Assembly: GCA_027604705.1 (NCBI GenBank)
Contig: JADHYV010000020.1
Location: 1 to 64,000, forward strand
Reading direction: 5' to 3'
Length of the DNA: 64,000 nucleotides
Origin: Allomyces arbusculus
Taxonomy: Eukaryota; Blastocladiomycota; Blastocladiomycetes; Blastocladiales; Blastocladiaceae
Part shown: positions 1 through 11,101 of the stretch, in pieces
Position numbering within the stretch: position 1 is the stretch's first letter
Layout: each line of letters starts with the position of its first letter
Program-made: the position numbers and the translations under genes
The notes under the pieces: generated by a model
Database searches by the model: none
The model's input: only the letters and a program-made list of their open reading frames with translations
Told to the model about the DNA's origin: nothing

Positions 1-2892
1 TCGAGCACGCCGCTGAACGGTCGCACGAGGTAAAAGTAGCCGCCAATGAACTTGATGAACAGGATCGCGCCCCATGTCGCTAATGACAGTGCATGCTCCC
101 ATGGCGAGAGCGGGACAAAGTGCGCGACGAAGCTGGTCTCGACAAGATCTTGTCGCGTGAGCAGCCATGGACGGCGGAACAAGTGCGCGGGTGGCACGAA
201 CAGCAGGTAGCAGGACGTGACGACCGACAGGATCAGGTGCGCAATGGCAATCCCAATCGCAACAGGGTCGGCCCCGTGCCGCGCCAAGTCCCGACCCGTG
301 TACCAGTAGACGAGCACGGCGGGAGCCACGTTGACGATGAGCATGACAAGCAAGACGGACTCGGACCACGCCAAGTAGGCCGTGCGCTTGACCGTCTTCG
401 GTAGGAACGAGTACTCGGCCCATTTCGCGATCATCGTGATCGTCACGGCAATCGCCGACCCGCACGCAACGACGCTCCAGTGTCGCGCCCGGTCAATCGT
501 AGACGGGAACAAATAGTCGGCTTGACCCATGGCCTAGTACCGCGGGAGGGAAAGAGTCAGATTGCGCAGCTGACGACGCATCAAAACGCAATACGACACA
601 CACCATGTAATAGAGCCCGACGAGGTGCAGGATCAAAATGCGCGAAAAGTTTGCCACGAGATGAAGAGGCGTGCGCTTCTCGTAGTACGTCTTGCGCAGC
701 TTCCACTCGACCTGGTCAAGCGCCCAGTACCGCTCCGATGCTGGTAGGTCCAAGAGTCGCTGCCCACCCTTGGTCGCGAGCGCCGCCAATGCGTCCCAAT
801 TGCGGAACATGTCGTTGAGGTCATCGTACCCGACAATGTCGCTGTGATCGCGCCGCTGCCGGACCAGCTTGCCATTTTCCGACACCTTGTACCCTTGGTC
901 GCGGTAGGCGCGGTAGAGCGGCGTGATGACTTGGTCGAGGAACGCGCCCTCTGGCGCGACCGCGGGTTGCGACAACGACGACGACGACGAGTTGGACGGA
1001 ACCAAAGCCTTGTCGAGCGTCAAGTGATCGCACGCGAGCTTGAACAAGAAGCAGAGGCACTCGGGCATGAAGCGAATGTTGGCGGCCTCGCCCCAGATAC
1101 AAAACCACAGCGCCGTCTGCATGGCCCGGTCGGCCTGCGTGAGCCGCTTCATGGCCTTGCGCCACCGGGATCGCACCACCTTTTGCGTGAGCGTGCCCAT
1201 CGGGTCGGCGCCAGGATCTGGCCCAAGCTCAGAGGGACCAAACGTGGTCACATACCACCGGCGATAGTTGGCGTTCTCGCCGCCAATGATTTCGGCATGT
1301 AGCGAGGCGACGGCCAAGTCGAGCGACATGCGCGCGACACGGCTGTCGATCAACGTGAGGAAGTACTCGAGCTGATTGCGCACGCTATCGGCCTGGAACC
1401 CGAACCGACGCTGCAAGTCAATGAACATGTCTTCGATCAGTTCGCGCGTAATCGGCCGCGGGTCGTTGGGCATGATCCGTGACGGCAGTGGCGAGACGCG
1501 CAGATGGGTCGCGCGCGATTGCTGCTCCTGCGATCCATTCGACGTTGGGTGGAGCGCGCGTGCCAGCTGCTCCTGCATCGCGCCAAATCGCTCGTGACCC
1601 TCGGGGTCGCGTTGCTCGTCGACAACCGAGAAATCGTCGATCAGCGCGTCGGGTTCGCTGGCCGTGTCGACGAGCGTCGAAATGATTGATTCGGGCGACG
1701 CAGTGTTGCCCGCGCCAAACACAGACCGTTGCGTGAGCCGACGCAGCGACGAAATGAAGGCAGGGCCCGAATACGATCCACGCGTGTCGCTCCGGGCACG
1801 CGCCGAAATGGTCGACCGTCGCGACCGCACCGACGCCGTGTCCGCGTCGTCATATACCGAGCTGGCGAAACTGGCCTCGGAATCATTGCGCAGGAGCGAA
1901 GGATGCGTGGGCCGGCCGCGCGAAGAGTACGGCTTGGACGGTCGCCGTTGCTCGTGCTCGCTGCCACGGCTCGACGCAGGTGCACTCACCGAGTCGATAT
2001 TGACCAACGTCGGCGCACGGCCCAGCGCTTCGAGATCTTCGTGGCTCGACGCCTTCCTGTTGTCCTTGCGCGCATCGCGATCACGATCAATTGGCACCAC
2101 CGATGCCCCCACATGCAGCGGCTCGCGCTCGATTTCCGGCACCGGGTGTGCGGTCGACGGCCCACCAAGACTCGCGGCAGCAAGCAGATCACCACCTGCC
2201 GCTGCATATTTGGGCGACAACTTGGTGGGCGAGTACTGGTGCCCGGGCTGCGTGTTCTGCGAAGACAAGAGTTTGGACAATCGGCTCGACGACAACCGGC
2301 TACGATCGAGGTTGCGCACGCGCGACAGCGACCGCTTGCGACTCGCACGCGACGGGTACCGCGTGAGCGCGCCGTTCATGGCCGCGGCAGGGCCCGCGAG
2401 CGCGATCCGGCTCGGCGACGACGGCGAAATCGGGCTGATGGGACTGAGCTGCGGTAGCTGGTGCAGCTGGTGCGCAGTCTGCGTCGCCGGCGGGGACGGG
2501 GAAGGCGGCCATTGTTCTTGCATAATCGACTCCTCCTGCTGCTGCTGTTGTTGCGGTGGCGGCGACGGTGGCCACGGTTCTTGAACGATGCGCGGCTGCG
2601 GGGGCGCCGGTGCTGGCTGCCACTGCGATCGCGGGTCCGGCATCGTCGGCGCGCGCAGCGGTTGATGGAGCGACGCAGGCTCGTACGTCGGCTGTCGCAG
2701 CGGCGGTCGCGTCGGTGCAGCATACGGCGCGGGTGCAGCAGAGGAAGCGGTCGCGGTCGCGGCAGGCTCGGCGCGGTCCATGTCGATGATCATGTTCATG
2801 ACGGACCCAACGTCGTGACCGTTCTCATCCATGGCCGCCTGGAGCGTGTAGTGGCTCGTGCCCGCGCTAGTGAGCGACTTGCTTCGGCTCAT
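1..2892 (-). CDS. FKS1: 1,3-beta-glucan synthase catalytic subunit, N-terminal part (cut by window edge)
   Basis: Makes the cell-wall polymer beta-1,3-glucan from UDP-glucose at the plasma membrane (GT48 family). About 940 N-terminal residues are visible. Exon 1 (604-2892) encodes a ~470-residue disordered, Ser/Pro-rich, Gln-tract head, then the FKS1 domain 1 block, recognisable from 'LWFCIWGEAANIRFMPE' and the following 'CLCFLFKLACDHL'. A 70-nt intron (534-603, GTGTGT..TAG) leads into exon 2 (1-533), which encodes several hydrophobic membrane spans and runs off the left edge, so the catalytic loop is outside the window. The start is the first ATG of the frame. The disordered head is much longer than the conserved part requires. 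The family call is firm; the intron is inferred because frame and homology resume exactly after it. Confidence 0.93.
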
Positions 2893-4164
2893 GATCGTCG
2901 GCTAGCATCGTCGACAGCGTCAGCGCATCCTGTCGTGTCGCATCGCGATGCGGGCATCATGCGTACCCCTCCCAATCACCCTCTCCCTGTTCGGGTCGTT
3001 GCGTGCGTCGTTGCTGGCTCGGAAAGCGCGCGTCCGCGGCTCGTGCGCGCGAGAGCCGTTACTTGACGACGATCGTCGACGCGAAAACAGGCTCGAGAGC
3101 GTTGTGCGGGAGCACAGCGAGTTGGCAAAGAGGAGGGACCACTTGGCCATGGCTCGTCGCGACTGGTTCCTGCGCGGAAGGACGCTGGCGTGCATCAATC
3201 GTGTTGGTCGGGCACGGGTTGGATGAGCGACGTGCGCCCCCCAACCAACGCCGCGAGAAAGGTGGCAACCTCAAGGTCTATTCTTTCCATCTGACGTGAC
3301 GCGGGGCAGGCGCCGCCAGTTGCTCTGCCTGGCGAGCGTCCACGCCGTTCACGCGTGCGTTCCGCCGTACAGGATGAGGCACGCGCCGCGGACGACCCCA
3401 CATCGTGTCGAGGTACTTGTACGCGTGAGGGTCTGTTGCACGTACGGCAGCTTTGTTTTGCAACTAGCATGCTACGATTGGTGGAGGGCACGGGCGCGGG
3501 GGGCAGATTGCTGCTGCGGATTCATCTTGTTGTCGTCGTCGCGCGCACTCGGGCCGTATCCTGGTGCGTTGCGAGTGGTTCCGTGATCTGTAACGAGCGG
3601 CGACGCCGGCGCGGGCGTTGGCGTGGTTGTTGGATGGTGGTTGGACCTCCAGGTGGTGATCCGTGTTATTCGCCCCGACCGAGATCCGAACGTGGAGCGC
3701 CCAGGTGGTTGCTGGCCAGACCCAGGCTGTTGGTGTTCAAGGCGCTATGCCACGCCACGCTGCTTGCAAGTCTGGAATCGCAGCGAGCGTAATTGGGCGT
3801 AACGTCAAATACGTCGACGCGCTCACGTGTCTACGATTTTTCGAATTTTCGGAGCCAGGCTTGGCGTCATTGCCATCTTCGTCTGTGATCCCGTCAACAT
3901 CAAGAATTGCCCATCCCCACCAAACCAACTGACCCCTCGACTTGCTGCAAACGACCAGCGACGCGTGTCGAACCAATCTTGCGCCAGGACTGTGCTGTAA
4001 CCGTATTCAGGCGCGGCGGCAACGGCACCCTACCGATAGATCAATAGAGACCCCACGGCAACCACTCCCTGTTTGCGCCGGCCGAACTCGATTCCATTTG
4101 TCGTCGCGCTTGAAACCGCTTCATTCCGCAATCCGAACTCCTGTTGCTTCCCCGCGCCAACACC
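2893..4164. other. intergenic region between divergent FKS1 and EFCAB9-like genes
   Basis: About 1.27 kb between two divergently oriented genes, so it should hold both promoters. Short open frames on both strands have non-ATG starts or Arg-rich, out-of-phase composition and match no family. I see no convincing gene, repeat or RNA. Confidence 0.6.
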
Positions 4165-5120
4165 ATGAAAGTCACGTCGAACTTCATAAAGCGGCTGCAT
4201 CTGGACCCGAAATATGGTGCGCTTGGCCGTCTCCCTGAGCCATTCTTCCCGGAATATTTTCTGATGCCTCTCGCCCGCTGTTCTCCACCCGTGCCGCACA
4301 GGCCTGCTCAACGCCAGCTCGGCTCAACTCGTGCTCGAGTATTTTCGGCTGCTTGACTGCAAGGGCACGGGCGGGATCGACGACATTCAGTTTGCCGCGT
4401 TCCTGTCGACGTCGACCGACTTGTCCAAGTCGCAAATCTACAAGATTTTTGATATCTTTGATTTGGATCGGTCCGGTTCGTGCGAGTTTGACGAGGTGCG
4501 CGCGCGTCTGACCCTCGTGCCAGCCAATATTGCAGTCGATTGATGGTGTCCGATGTCGGCCTGATCTAGTTCTACCTGCTCGTCTGCATTCTCGTCGCCA
4601 TCAACGTACGCGATTCCCGATCACCAGACCGCGCCGCGCGCAGCACACGCACCCTCACGCGACCCCTCCCTCCCCTCCACCTGGCCCCCGCTCTTTTCCG
4701 CTCCCCCAGGACAACAAGGCCAAGCATTTTCTCTACCGGCACTGGCGCACATGCTTTGAATTGCTCGATGAGGACGGGTCCAAGGCCGTCTCGCGCGAGG
4801 AATTCGAAACGCTTGGGTTCCTGTTCGGGTTTTCGCGCGCTGCCGTGAAACGCATCTACGACGAGTTTGATGTGAGCGGGAACCAGGTGCGCCGCACTGT
4901 CCACCCAGCGTCGCCGAGGAGAGACCCTCGCTGACCGCAGCCGCTGTAGGAACTCGACTACAACGAGTTTCGACTGTTCGTGTTTGCTGCGATCGACGCG
5001 CAGGAAGACCTCGAGCGGCGCGCGCGGTCCAAGGCGCTCAAGAAGAAACACGGCAAGCCGAGGCTGCTCATGGCGCGCCTGACGCGGTCCGTCGCCGAGA
5101 ATAGCGCAGCGGTCGTATGA
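4165..5120 (+). CDS. EFCAB9: EFCAB9-like EF-hand protein (CatSper-associated family)
   Basis: A 209-residue EF-hand protein assembled from five exons: 4165-4216, 4302-4495, 4570-4605, 4710-4886, 4950-5120. The exon phases join exactly. The order of motifs follows EFCAB9: 'MKVTSNFIKRLHLDPKYG', 'LEYFRLLD', 'TDLSKSQIYKIFDIFD', 'FYLLVCILVAIN', 'FLYRHWRTCFELLD', 'DYNEFRLFVF'. There are four EF-hand positions. The second and fourth loops keep acidic residues at 1 and 12 (D-L-D-R-S-G-S-C-E-F-D-E and D-V-S-G-N-Q-E-L-D-Y-N-E); the first is degenerate. In mammals EFCAB9 is the Ca2+/pH-sensing partner of the sperm CatSper channel. CatSper genes have been reported in Allomyces, so a motile-cell role is plausible but inferred. 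A basic C-terminal tail follows the last hand. A different calmodulin-like protein is the alternative, but the match is along the whole length. Confidence 0.85.
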
Positions 5121-5542
5121 GAGCCATTCGTGGCACTCACGCGACAAGGGACTGTGGGGGGCGACTTAGATCGAGCCAAGAGATAGAAGCAACTAAAAAA
5201 CGCATGCGTAGCACTTTGTACTTTCAATTTCGGGGGGTGCGGGTATGTATGGACACGGAGACGGAAATCGGCGATTTATCCCACATTCGAGAGAGTGGTG
5301 AGCGACACACACACGGCGCAAAGGCAAAAGCAACGCAACAACAAACGAACGAACGAACGTAGCAACATAAATGTGGAGGAAGGGGTTTGGTGCGACGGAT
5401 GAGCAAGACTATGATGGAAATGGAGATGAACGAAAAGAGCAACGCAAAACGAGATCACGCCCTTTTGGGGAGACGGGAGATTAACGTCACGGACGGCACG
5501 GATGACACGCGTGAAACGAGCGCTCGTACTTGGTCACGACAC
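5121..5542. other. convergent intergenic region
   Basis: 422 bp between two convergent stop codons. It holds a short tetranucleotide run (about four CGAA units near 5343-5359) and purine-rich sequence. No gene is seen; it probably contains both 3' ends. Confidence 0.6.
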
Positions 5543-6447
5543 TTAGAGCAGGGAGACGGCGGCCATGACGACAACTGTCGCGGCAAACGCAAACGCTGGG
5601 CGCGACGCCATGACGTTGATAGCGCTGTTCTTATTGTCAAGCACGACGCCCGTCGGCGTGCTCGTCGCCGTCGCCGAGTCGGTCGTGGCCGTGACTGTGA
5701 TGTTCGGGTTGGTCTTGACCTGTTGATTTCGGGTGGAGAAGGTCGATCAGTGACAGCGCTCGTCGCGGGCGGGCGCGCCCGTGGGAATCGTTTGTTGGGT
5801 GCGTACCTTGCCGCACGGGAAGTCGGCGTTGCACTTGTCTTGGCACGGCTGGCTGCCGGCTGGGCACGCGTTCACGCACGGCTGCCACTTGTAGTTGAGG
5901 CAAATGAAGAAGGGCAGGGTCAAGTCGACGTCTAGCCAAAGGGTACGGGCGCGGTGCGGTGAGCGAACAGTGGTACGCTCACGACGAGAAAGCGGCGTAG
6001 CGTACTGTCGTTGAACGACACGTCCGTGTCGTTACCCTTGCACCGGCACTGGAACGCCAGCGTCTTCCAGTCGCACGTGTTGATGGGCGCCTGCTGGCTG
6101 CAGTACGTCTTGCACACCGAGGTTTGCTGCAAGCACCAGTTTTGCCGTGTCGCGGGGGACGTGGCATTGATCTGGCCGGCTACGGACGAGCGTCGCGAAA
6201 ACAATGGGCGCAGGCAGGGCCCAGCAGGCAGGTTAGCTCTGGTTGGCCATTTCTCGTGCAGCGTACGCTGCCCCCTATCCCGTCCCGTGCTCGCGAAGCA
6301 CGCGATGCGGTGCGCGTCGGAACGCGGCGCGACCGGTTCAGTGCGCGCGTACGGGACTCTCACAGGTGGATGCATACCGGTCTGCGCGGCGACGGTGGCC
6401 GCAAGGGCAAGAATGACGGCGAGAACCGTGGCAAAGAGCGCGTTCAT
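5543..6447 (-). CDS. secreted, GPI-anchored Cys-rich protein (DUF7707-like)
   Basis: A 181-residue predicted cell-surface protein in four exons on the minus strand: 6378-6447, 6006-6179, 5807-5931, 5543-5719. An N-terminal signal peptide ('FATVLAVILALAATVAAQ') is followed by a cysteine-rich core of the DUF7707 type seen in fungal secreted proteins: 'WCLQQTSVCKTYC', 'FQCRC', 'FFICLNYKWQPC', 'CQDKCNADFPC'. A Thr/Ser-rich stalk with Asn-Pro-Asn-Ile-Thr follows, and the protein ends in a hydrophobic tail ('FAFAATVVVMAAVSLL') typical of GPI-anchor addition. All exon joins keep phase and the 198-nt first intron is the longest. No enzymatic motif is visible. A structural or adhesive wall role is a guess from the family. 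Confidence 0.8.
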
Positions 6448-7348
6448 GGCTGCAGGTGGTCGGAGGGGCGTGCGGGCGCGACGAGCGGAGAGCGTGCGGT
6501 GCAGCGGCGGGGCGGAGTGTGCAACGAATACGGCACGCGGTCGGTCGGGTTGGTAATGGCGATGCGGGCAGTCTGGGACGACGACGGCCGCGCGGGTGTC
6601 GTTGCTGGTGGTGATGCTGGTGGTGGTGTCGTGGGCGATCCGAGAGGAGAGGAGAGAAAGCGTTGCCGGCGAGAGAGAGGCAGCGTGGGGACTTGGCGAG
6701 CACGCGGGCGGCTGGTGATATCGGTTTTGATGGACGGCGCCGGCGGCCAAAACGAAAGTGTCGCAAAGCGTGCGTCTGCTCTGCGCGCCTGTGGCCTCCG
6801 CCGTTGCGGGGGCGCGCCGCCAAAAGCGGGCCGCAGCGCGCGGGGTTCCACCGGCCACGTTCTGCTCGCGGTCGACAACGTAAAAACCGGGGATGTGGTG
6901 CGCCATGGTGACTGCGTCCGCCGGCCGCCGCGGGTTGGATGGTTCGCGCCCGCTGCGGTGCGGCGCGCGCCGCGCGCTTTCGACACTTGTTCAGGGCAAG
7001 TCGCTCAGCCCCTGGCGCCGCTCCTCACCCGTGAGAAACAACGACCCGGCAACCACCCGTATCTGCCCCGACAGGGTCGTCGACGAGCACCAACCCACGG
7101 GCGACCGCGACGCGCAGGGGCTCGGCGTGCGATTGATGCGATGGGATAAATGCACTTGTATCCTGTATAGCTCGTTTTCCCGGACCCCACGGCGAGCCAG
7201 CGCCCGCCAAGGCGCCCTCACAAAATAAAGATAAAAATCACGCCAAAAAATATTAAAAGAGAGGAAAAGCGCCGGCGACATGGGACCTGCACGCCCGAGC
7301 CCGCCGCTCCACGCTCCTTCCGGTCGTATCGCACGCCCGGCCGGCGGG
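6448..7348. other. intergenic region upstream of the DUF7707-like gene, downstream of IRE1
   Basis: About 0.9 kb. It should contain the promoter of the secreted-protein gene and the 3' end of IRE1. An A/T-rich patch at about 7222-7262 lies just after the IRE1 stop and may contain its poly(A) region. No further gene is supported. Confidence 0.5.
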
Positions 7349-10300
7349 TCACGCGTGGTGCAGGTTATCCGGCACGGTAAAGTACCCAGCAAACACCGAC
7401 TCGCCGCGCAACTCGGGCGTGTCGCGCACGACCAGATAGACGTGCAGGAACAGCCTCGGGAACCGCGACGTAAAATACTCCAAGAACCCGGCCGGCAAGG
7501 CCCCCAACGTCCTCCGCACGGCCGGCGGCAAGTCTGCGTAGTGGTGCTTCTTGTTGCGCAATGCGCGCATCAAGTCGAGCACCGACCCGCCCTGGTACTT
7601 GCGGTATTTCCCGAGATTCCCGAGCAAGACACGATCAATCCGCTTTGTCCAATCCCCCTCGAGCACCGTGGTCGCATCGTGCTCGAGCCGCTGGACGAGC
7701 GGCGACGGTGGGTCCTTCACTTCTACCTCGTACCGGTCCGACACGTCCTGCAGGAAATTGAGCCGCCGCGCGGCCGGCCAAAAGTACGGGTGCACGAGGA
7801 GTTCCGCGGTCGAGGGTCGATCGCTTGGGTCGTGTGCGATCATGCGGGAAATCATGTCCCGCGCGAGGGCGGCGTCGGGGACCACGGACGTTTCCGGGTC
7901 GAGTCGGTCGAGCGAGGCCTGGCCGCGCAGGATATTGATTTCGCGCGAGTATCGGTCGCCAAACGGGTGTTCGCCACCCGTCAGGACGTAGTAGAACAGA
8001 CACCCGAGCGAAAACACGTCGAGGGCGCGCGTGAGTCGCCGGCGTGGGGGTGGCGTGGGGGCACTGCGCGGCGAGGACGGCGCCGTGCTCGCGACCGACG
8101 CGATTTCGGCAGCCACCCTATCGTCGCCTTCGGCCACAATCGCCTCGTCGTCGGTCGCCGTCGAACTTGGCGGCGGGGTCGGCGGGACACCCACGGTTGT
8201 CACCACTGTAACTCCACCTGGTGCCGACTTTTCCCACGACGAGTGTGACGAAAACGACGTGGGGGCCGTCGGGTGCGTGAGCAGTTCCGGCGCGCGCCAG
8301 CCAAACGTGCCGCCCTGGTGCGTGACGGTCGGCCCAAAACTCGACTGATCCAGCTCGAGTTTCTTGCACAGGCCGAAATCCGAAATCAGCACCCGCGCGC
8401 CCGCCGGATTCCAGGTCGCGCGCTTATTGCGCACGAGCAAGATATTCTGCGGCTTCAAGTCGCGGTGAATGATGCGCAGCGAGTGCAAATGGTGCAGCCC
8501 CGACAAGATCTGGTACAGAATGCGCACGGGTTGCCAGGACCGCTGAATTTCGGCGAGCGGCGCGTCGTCGTCTTCGGCCGCGGTGGCACCTTCGATCACG
8601 TCGGCGAGAGAACAATCGCACAGTTCCAGCGCAATGTAGAGGAACCGGTTGCACTGTTCCTTGCAGTGGTACCGCACGACATTGTAGTGGTCGTCCGACT
8701 CGACGAGCAGCGCGACTTCGTGCGCGGCCACGTGGTAAAAATCGAGCAAGAGCCGCTTGACCGCGACTTCGCGCCCTTCAAACGTGCCGCGGTAGACTAC
8801 CGTCCCGTGCGACCCGTACCCGAGTGGCGTGTCAGTGATGGTCAGTCGCCCAATCCGCGTCGTCCCGTCCGGCTGGTGGATTGGCGTGACAATCTCGGCG
8901 GTATCGACCCCGACCGGTGTATCGGGTGCGGCAGGCGCACCGGGCGCCGACCCAGGGAACGGGACTGAACCTGGATTCGCGGGCGCGGCCGCTGGTGGCG
9001 CACCAGCCGTCGCCCCCATCGATGCCGACGTCGCATTCGCTGCCGCCGTCGGCGGTGCAGCCCGCTCCGTCCCCGGCGTCGCCCCCAAATCGACCCCCAG
9101 CTGCGCGAGATAGTGCACGACCAACTGCTGGACAAACGCCGCCAACGTCATTGACAGCGACGGCGGCCTCGGCTTCTGCACCGGTTCGGCACCCCCCGCC
9201 TCCTTCTGCTTTCTGCGACGCCGTGCACGGCGCGACTCGAGCACGGCCTGCAACTTCTTGTAGACGAGCACGCCGAGGCCGATAACGACAAGCGTCACAA
9301 CGACTCCGAACCCGAACCCGGTCTGCGGCGTGACTTCCACTTCCATTTCAATGTCGAACGGCATCTTGATCGGGTGCTTGGTCTTGGCCGCTTGTCCGAC
9401 CGACACGTGCGATGCGGTTGCGGAGGCGGCCGGTGGGGGCGCGGCGACGCGTACGGTCACGCCAACTGGCGGTTGGACGGCGCGCGGGTCGGTGGGCGGA
9501 ACAGCAGCAGGCCGAGCAGGCACAGAGGGCGCGGCGACAGCAGGGACCAGTGATGCTGCATCCGCGGGGTCCGCAACAGCTGGAATCATTGGTGCGGCTG
9601 CGCCACCACTCACGACGACCTCCGAATCTTGCTGAAGCGAAATCGGTGCCGGCACATCGGCCGCCGTATCGGATGATCCGTCGGTCTCGGGCGCATCGAG
9701 CCGGGCATTCAAGACCGGGTGCGCGCCGACCAAACACGCCGGGAACGCCGCATCGCCGTCGCGGCACGCGTAGAGGTACGGCAGTTCCACGTCGGCGTCG
9801 GTAACCGAGGTCGGTGGTGGCGCCCGCGCCGGGATCGCGTCGTCCCAGAGGACGTCGAGGCACTGGGCCCCATGGTCGTCGGCGGCGGCGCCCACGAGAC
9901 ACCGCGGCGGGGCGTCAGGGAGGGCGGGAGCCGACGGCGAGTTGAATGAGGCCACGGCGTTGGAATCGGCGGTGGGTGGGAGCGGGTAGTACGCGCTGAG
10001 CCACTCGTCTGAGACGAGGAGCGGGAAGTGAGTCGCTGACGAGAGTGCGTAGAGCGACCCGTGCACGACGCCGATAAACGCGGTCGTGTAGTGCTGGTCG
10101 GCATCGTCGTTGACGTCGGCAGAGGATGCACTGGGCGGCAGAAGCGCCTTGGGAAACTTCATGGGCGCCTGGCGCATGACGTGGAACCCAGCGTGTCGGT
10201 CAGTGTCGTCGTGCACCACACCAGATTCGGGCACAACGTCAAAGACCGCGGCTGCTGGGAACGGGAAACGGTACGCCCAGGCGATACGACCATCAGTGTC

Positions 10301-11101
10301 AGTCATGACCACGTCGCCGTTCTGCCCGAGCGCAGCGCTGAGCGTCAGGTCTGCGGTCGTCGCAGTAGTTGCCGGCGGGCCCGCGAGCCAGTCCACGGTC
10401 ATCGACTCGTACTCGGCAAACGAGATATTCCACCGCGGCGCACGGCGCCCTGGCTCGTAAATCGAAACAACGTAGTCGGTGCGCCCGAGAAAAATGGGTG
10501 CGTGCAAGCTCGCATCCACGAGCGGACTGCGTGCGGCACTGTCGAGCGGGGCGCGCAAGCACTCGGCAGCGTGCCGCGCACAGTCGAGCGCATTGGCATG
10601 CATTCCCGCGCCATAGTCGTGCAGCACGCGGCCCGAATGCGCGTCGACGGCGAGGAACCGCGTCGCCTTGTGCCCGAGGTAGACGGTGCCGTCATTGGCG
10701 CGGAACGGCGATTCGCGCACAAGGTGCTTGATGGAGACGGGAAGGCGCTGAATGGCTTTCCCGGCCTGGTGCACGTAGAGCGTGCCGTCGCCCATCGGGT
10801 CGGCAATGTAGGTGAGCGGCGGTGGACCCGTCGTGTCACTGCGCGCGGCTGCGGCGGTGGCCGTGTGCACGAGCGGGCCGGCGTGGTCGGCGAGCGACCA
10901 GACGAGGTGGCCCGTGGACCGGCGCAGCGCATGCAGTGCGCCATCGACGGTCGCGACGAGCAGCATGTCGGGTGCTGGTGGAGCTGCGGCGAGCGCAGAT
11001 GATGCGGCAGCGGCAGCAGCGACTGTGGGCCGAGGGAGGGCGGCAGCAACAAGGGCGACGAGGACGAGGGCGAGCGCGCGCACCCATGGGAGCATGGCCA
11101 T
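7349..11101 (-). CDS. IRE1: IRE1 unfolded-protein-response kinase/endoribonuclease
   Basis: ER stress sensor, 1,250 residues, apparently one exon. I start at the ATG at 11101, which begins a clean signal peptide ('MAMLPWVRALALVLVALVAA'); the frame extends upstream without one. Order: luminal beta-propeller-like domain starting 'DMLLVATVDGALHALRRSTG', membrane span near residues 594-612, linker, kinase domain with 'YGSHGTVVYRG', 'IIHRDLKPQNILL' and 'DFGLCKKL', and a C-terminal KEN RNase domain. The KEN block 'YQGGSVLDLMRALRNKKHHY' retains the Tyr, Arg-Asn and His positions used by the yeast and human RNase, so activity is expected. An insertion of roughly 85 Ser/Pro/Thr-rich residues sits after 'GWRAPELL' in the kinase lobe. 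The partner mRNA (HAC1/XBP1 type) is not in this window. Confidence 0.95.
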   Translation of the reverse strand: MAMLPWVRALALVLVALVAAALPRPTVAAAAAASSALAAAPPAPDMLLVATVDGALHALRRSTGHLVWSLADHAGPLVHTATAAAARSDTTGPPPLTYIADPMGDGTLYVHQAGKAIQRLPVSIKHLVRESPFRANDGTVYLGHKATRFLAVDAHSGRVLHDYGAGMHANALDCARHAAECLRAPLDSAARSPLVDASLHAPIFLGRTDYVVSIYEPGRRAPRWNISFAEYESMTVDWLAGPPATTATTADLTLSAALGQNGDVVMTDTDGRIAWAYRFPFPAAAVFDVVPESGVVHDDTDRHAGFHVMRQAPMKFPKALLPPSASSADVNDDADQHYTTAFIGVVHGSLYALSSATHFPLLVSDEWLSAYYPLPPTADSNAVASFNSPSAPALPDAPPRCLVGAAADDHGAQCLDVLWDDAIPARAPPPTSVTDADVELPYLYACRDGDAAFPACLVGAHPVLNARLDAPETDGSSDTAADVPAPISLQQDSEVVVSGGAAAPMIPAVADPADAASLVPAVAAPSVPARPAAVPPTDPRAVQPPVGVTVRVAAPPPAASATASHVSVGQAAKTKHPIKMPFDIEMEVEVTPQTGFGFGVVVTLVVIGLGVLVYKKLQAVLESRRARRRRKQKEAGGAEPVQKPRPPSLSMTLAAFVQQLVVHYLAQLGVDLGATPGTERAAPPTAAANATSASMGATAGAPPAAAPANPGSVPFPGSAPGAPAAPDTPVGVDTAEIVTPIHQPDGTTRIGRLTITDTPLGYGSHGTVVYRGTFEGREVAVKRLLLDFYHVAAHEVALLVESDDHYNVVRYHCKEQCNRFLYIALELCDCSLADVIEGATAAEDDDAPLAEIQRSWQPVRILYQILSGLHHLHSLRIIHRDLKPQNILLVRNKRATWNPAGARVLISDFGLCKKLELDQSSFGPTVTHQGGTFGWRAPELLTHPTAPTSFSSHSSWEKSAPGGVTVVTTVGVPPTPPPSSTATDDEAIVAEGDDRVAAEIASVASTAPSSPRSAPTPPPRRRLTRALDVFSLGCLFYYVLTGGEHPFGDRYSREINILRGQASLDRLDPETSVVPDAALARDMISRMIAHDPSDRPSTAELLVHPYFWPAARRLNFLQDVSDRYEVEVKDPPSPLVQRLEHDATTVLEGDWTKRIDRVLLGNLGKYRKYQGGSVLDLMRALRNKKHHYADLPPAVRRTLGALPAGFLEYFTSRFPRLFLHVYLVVRDTPELRGESVFAGYFTVPDNLHHA

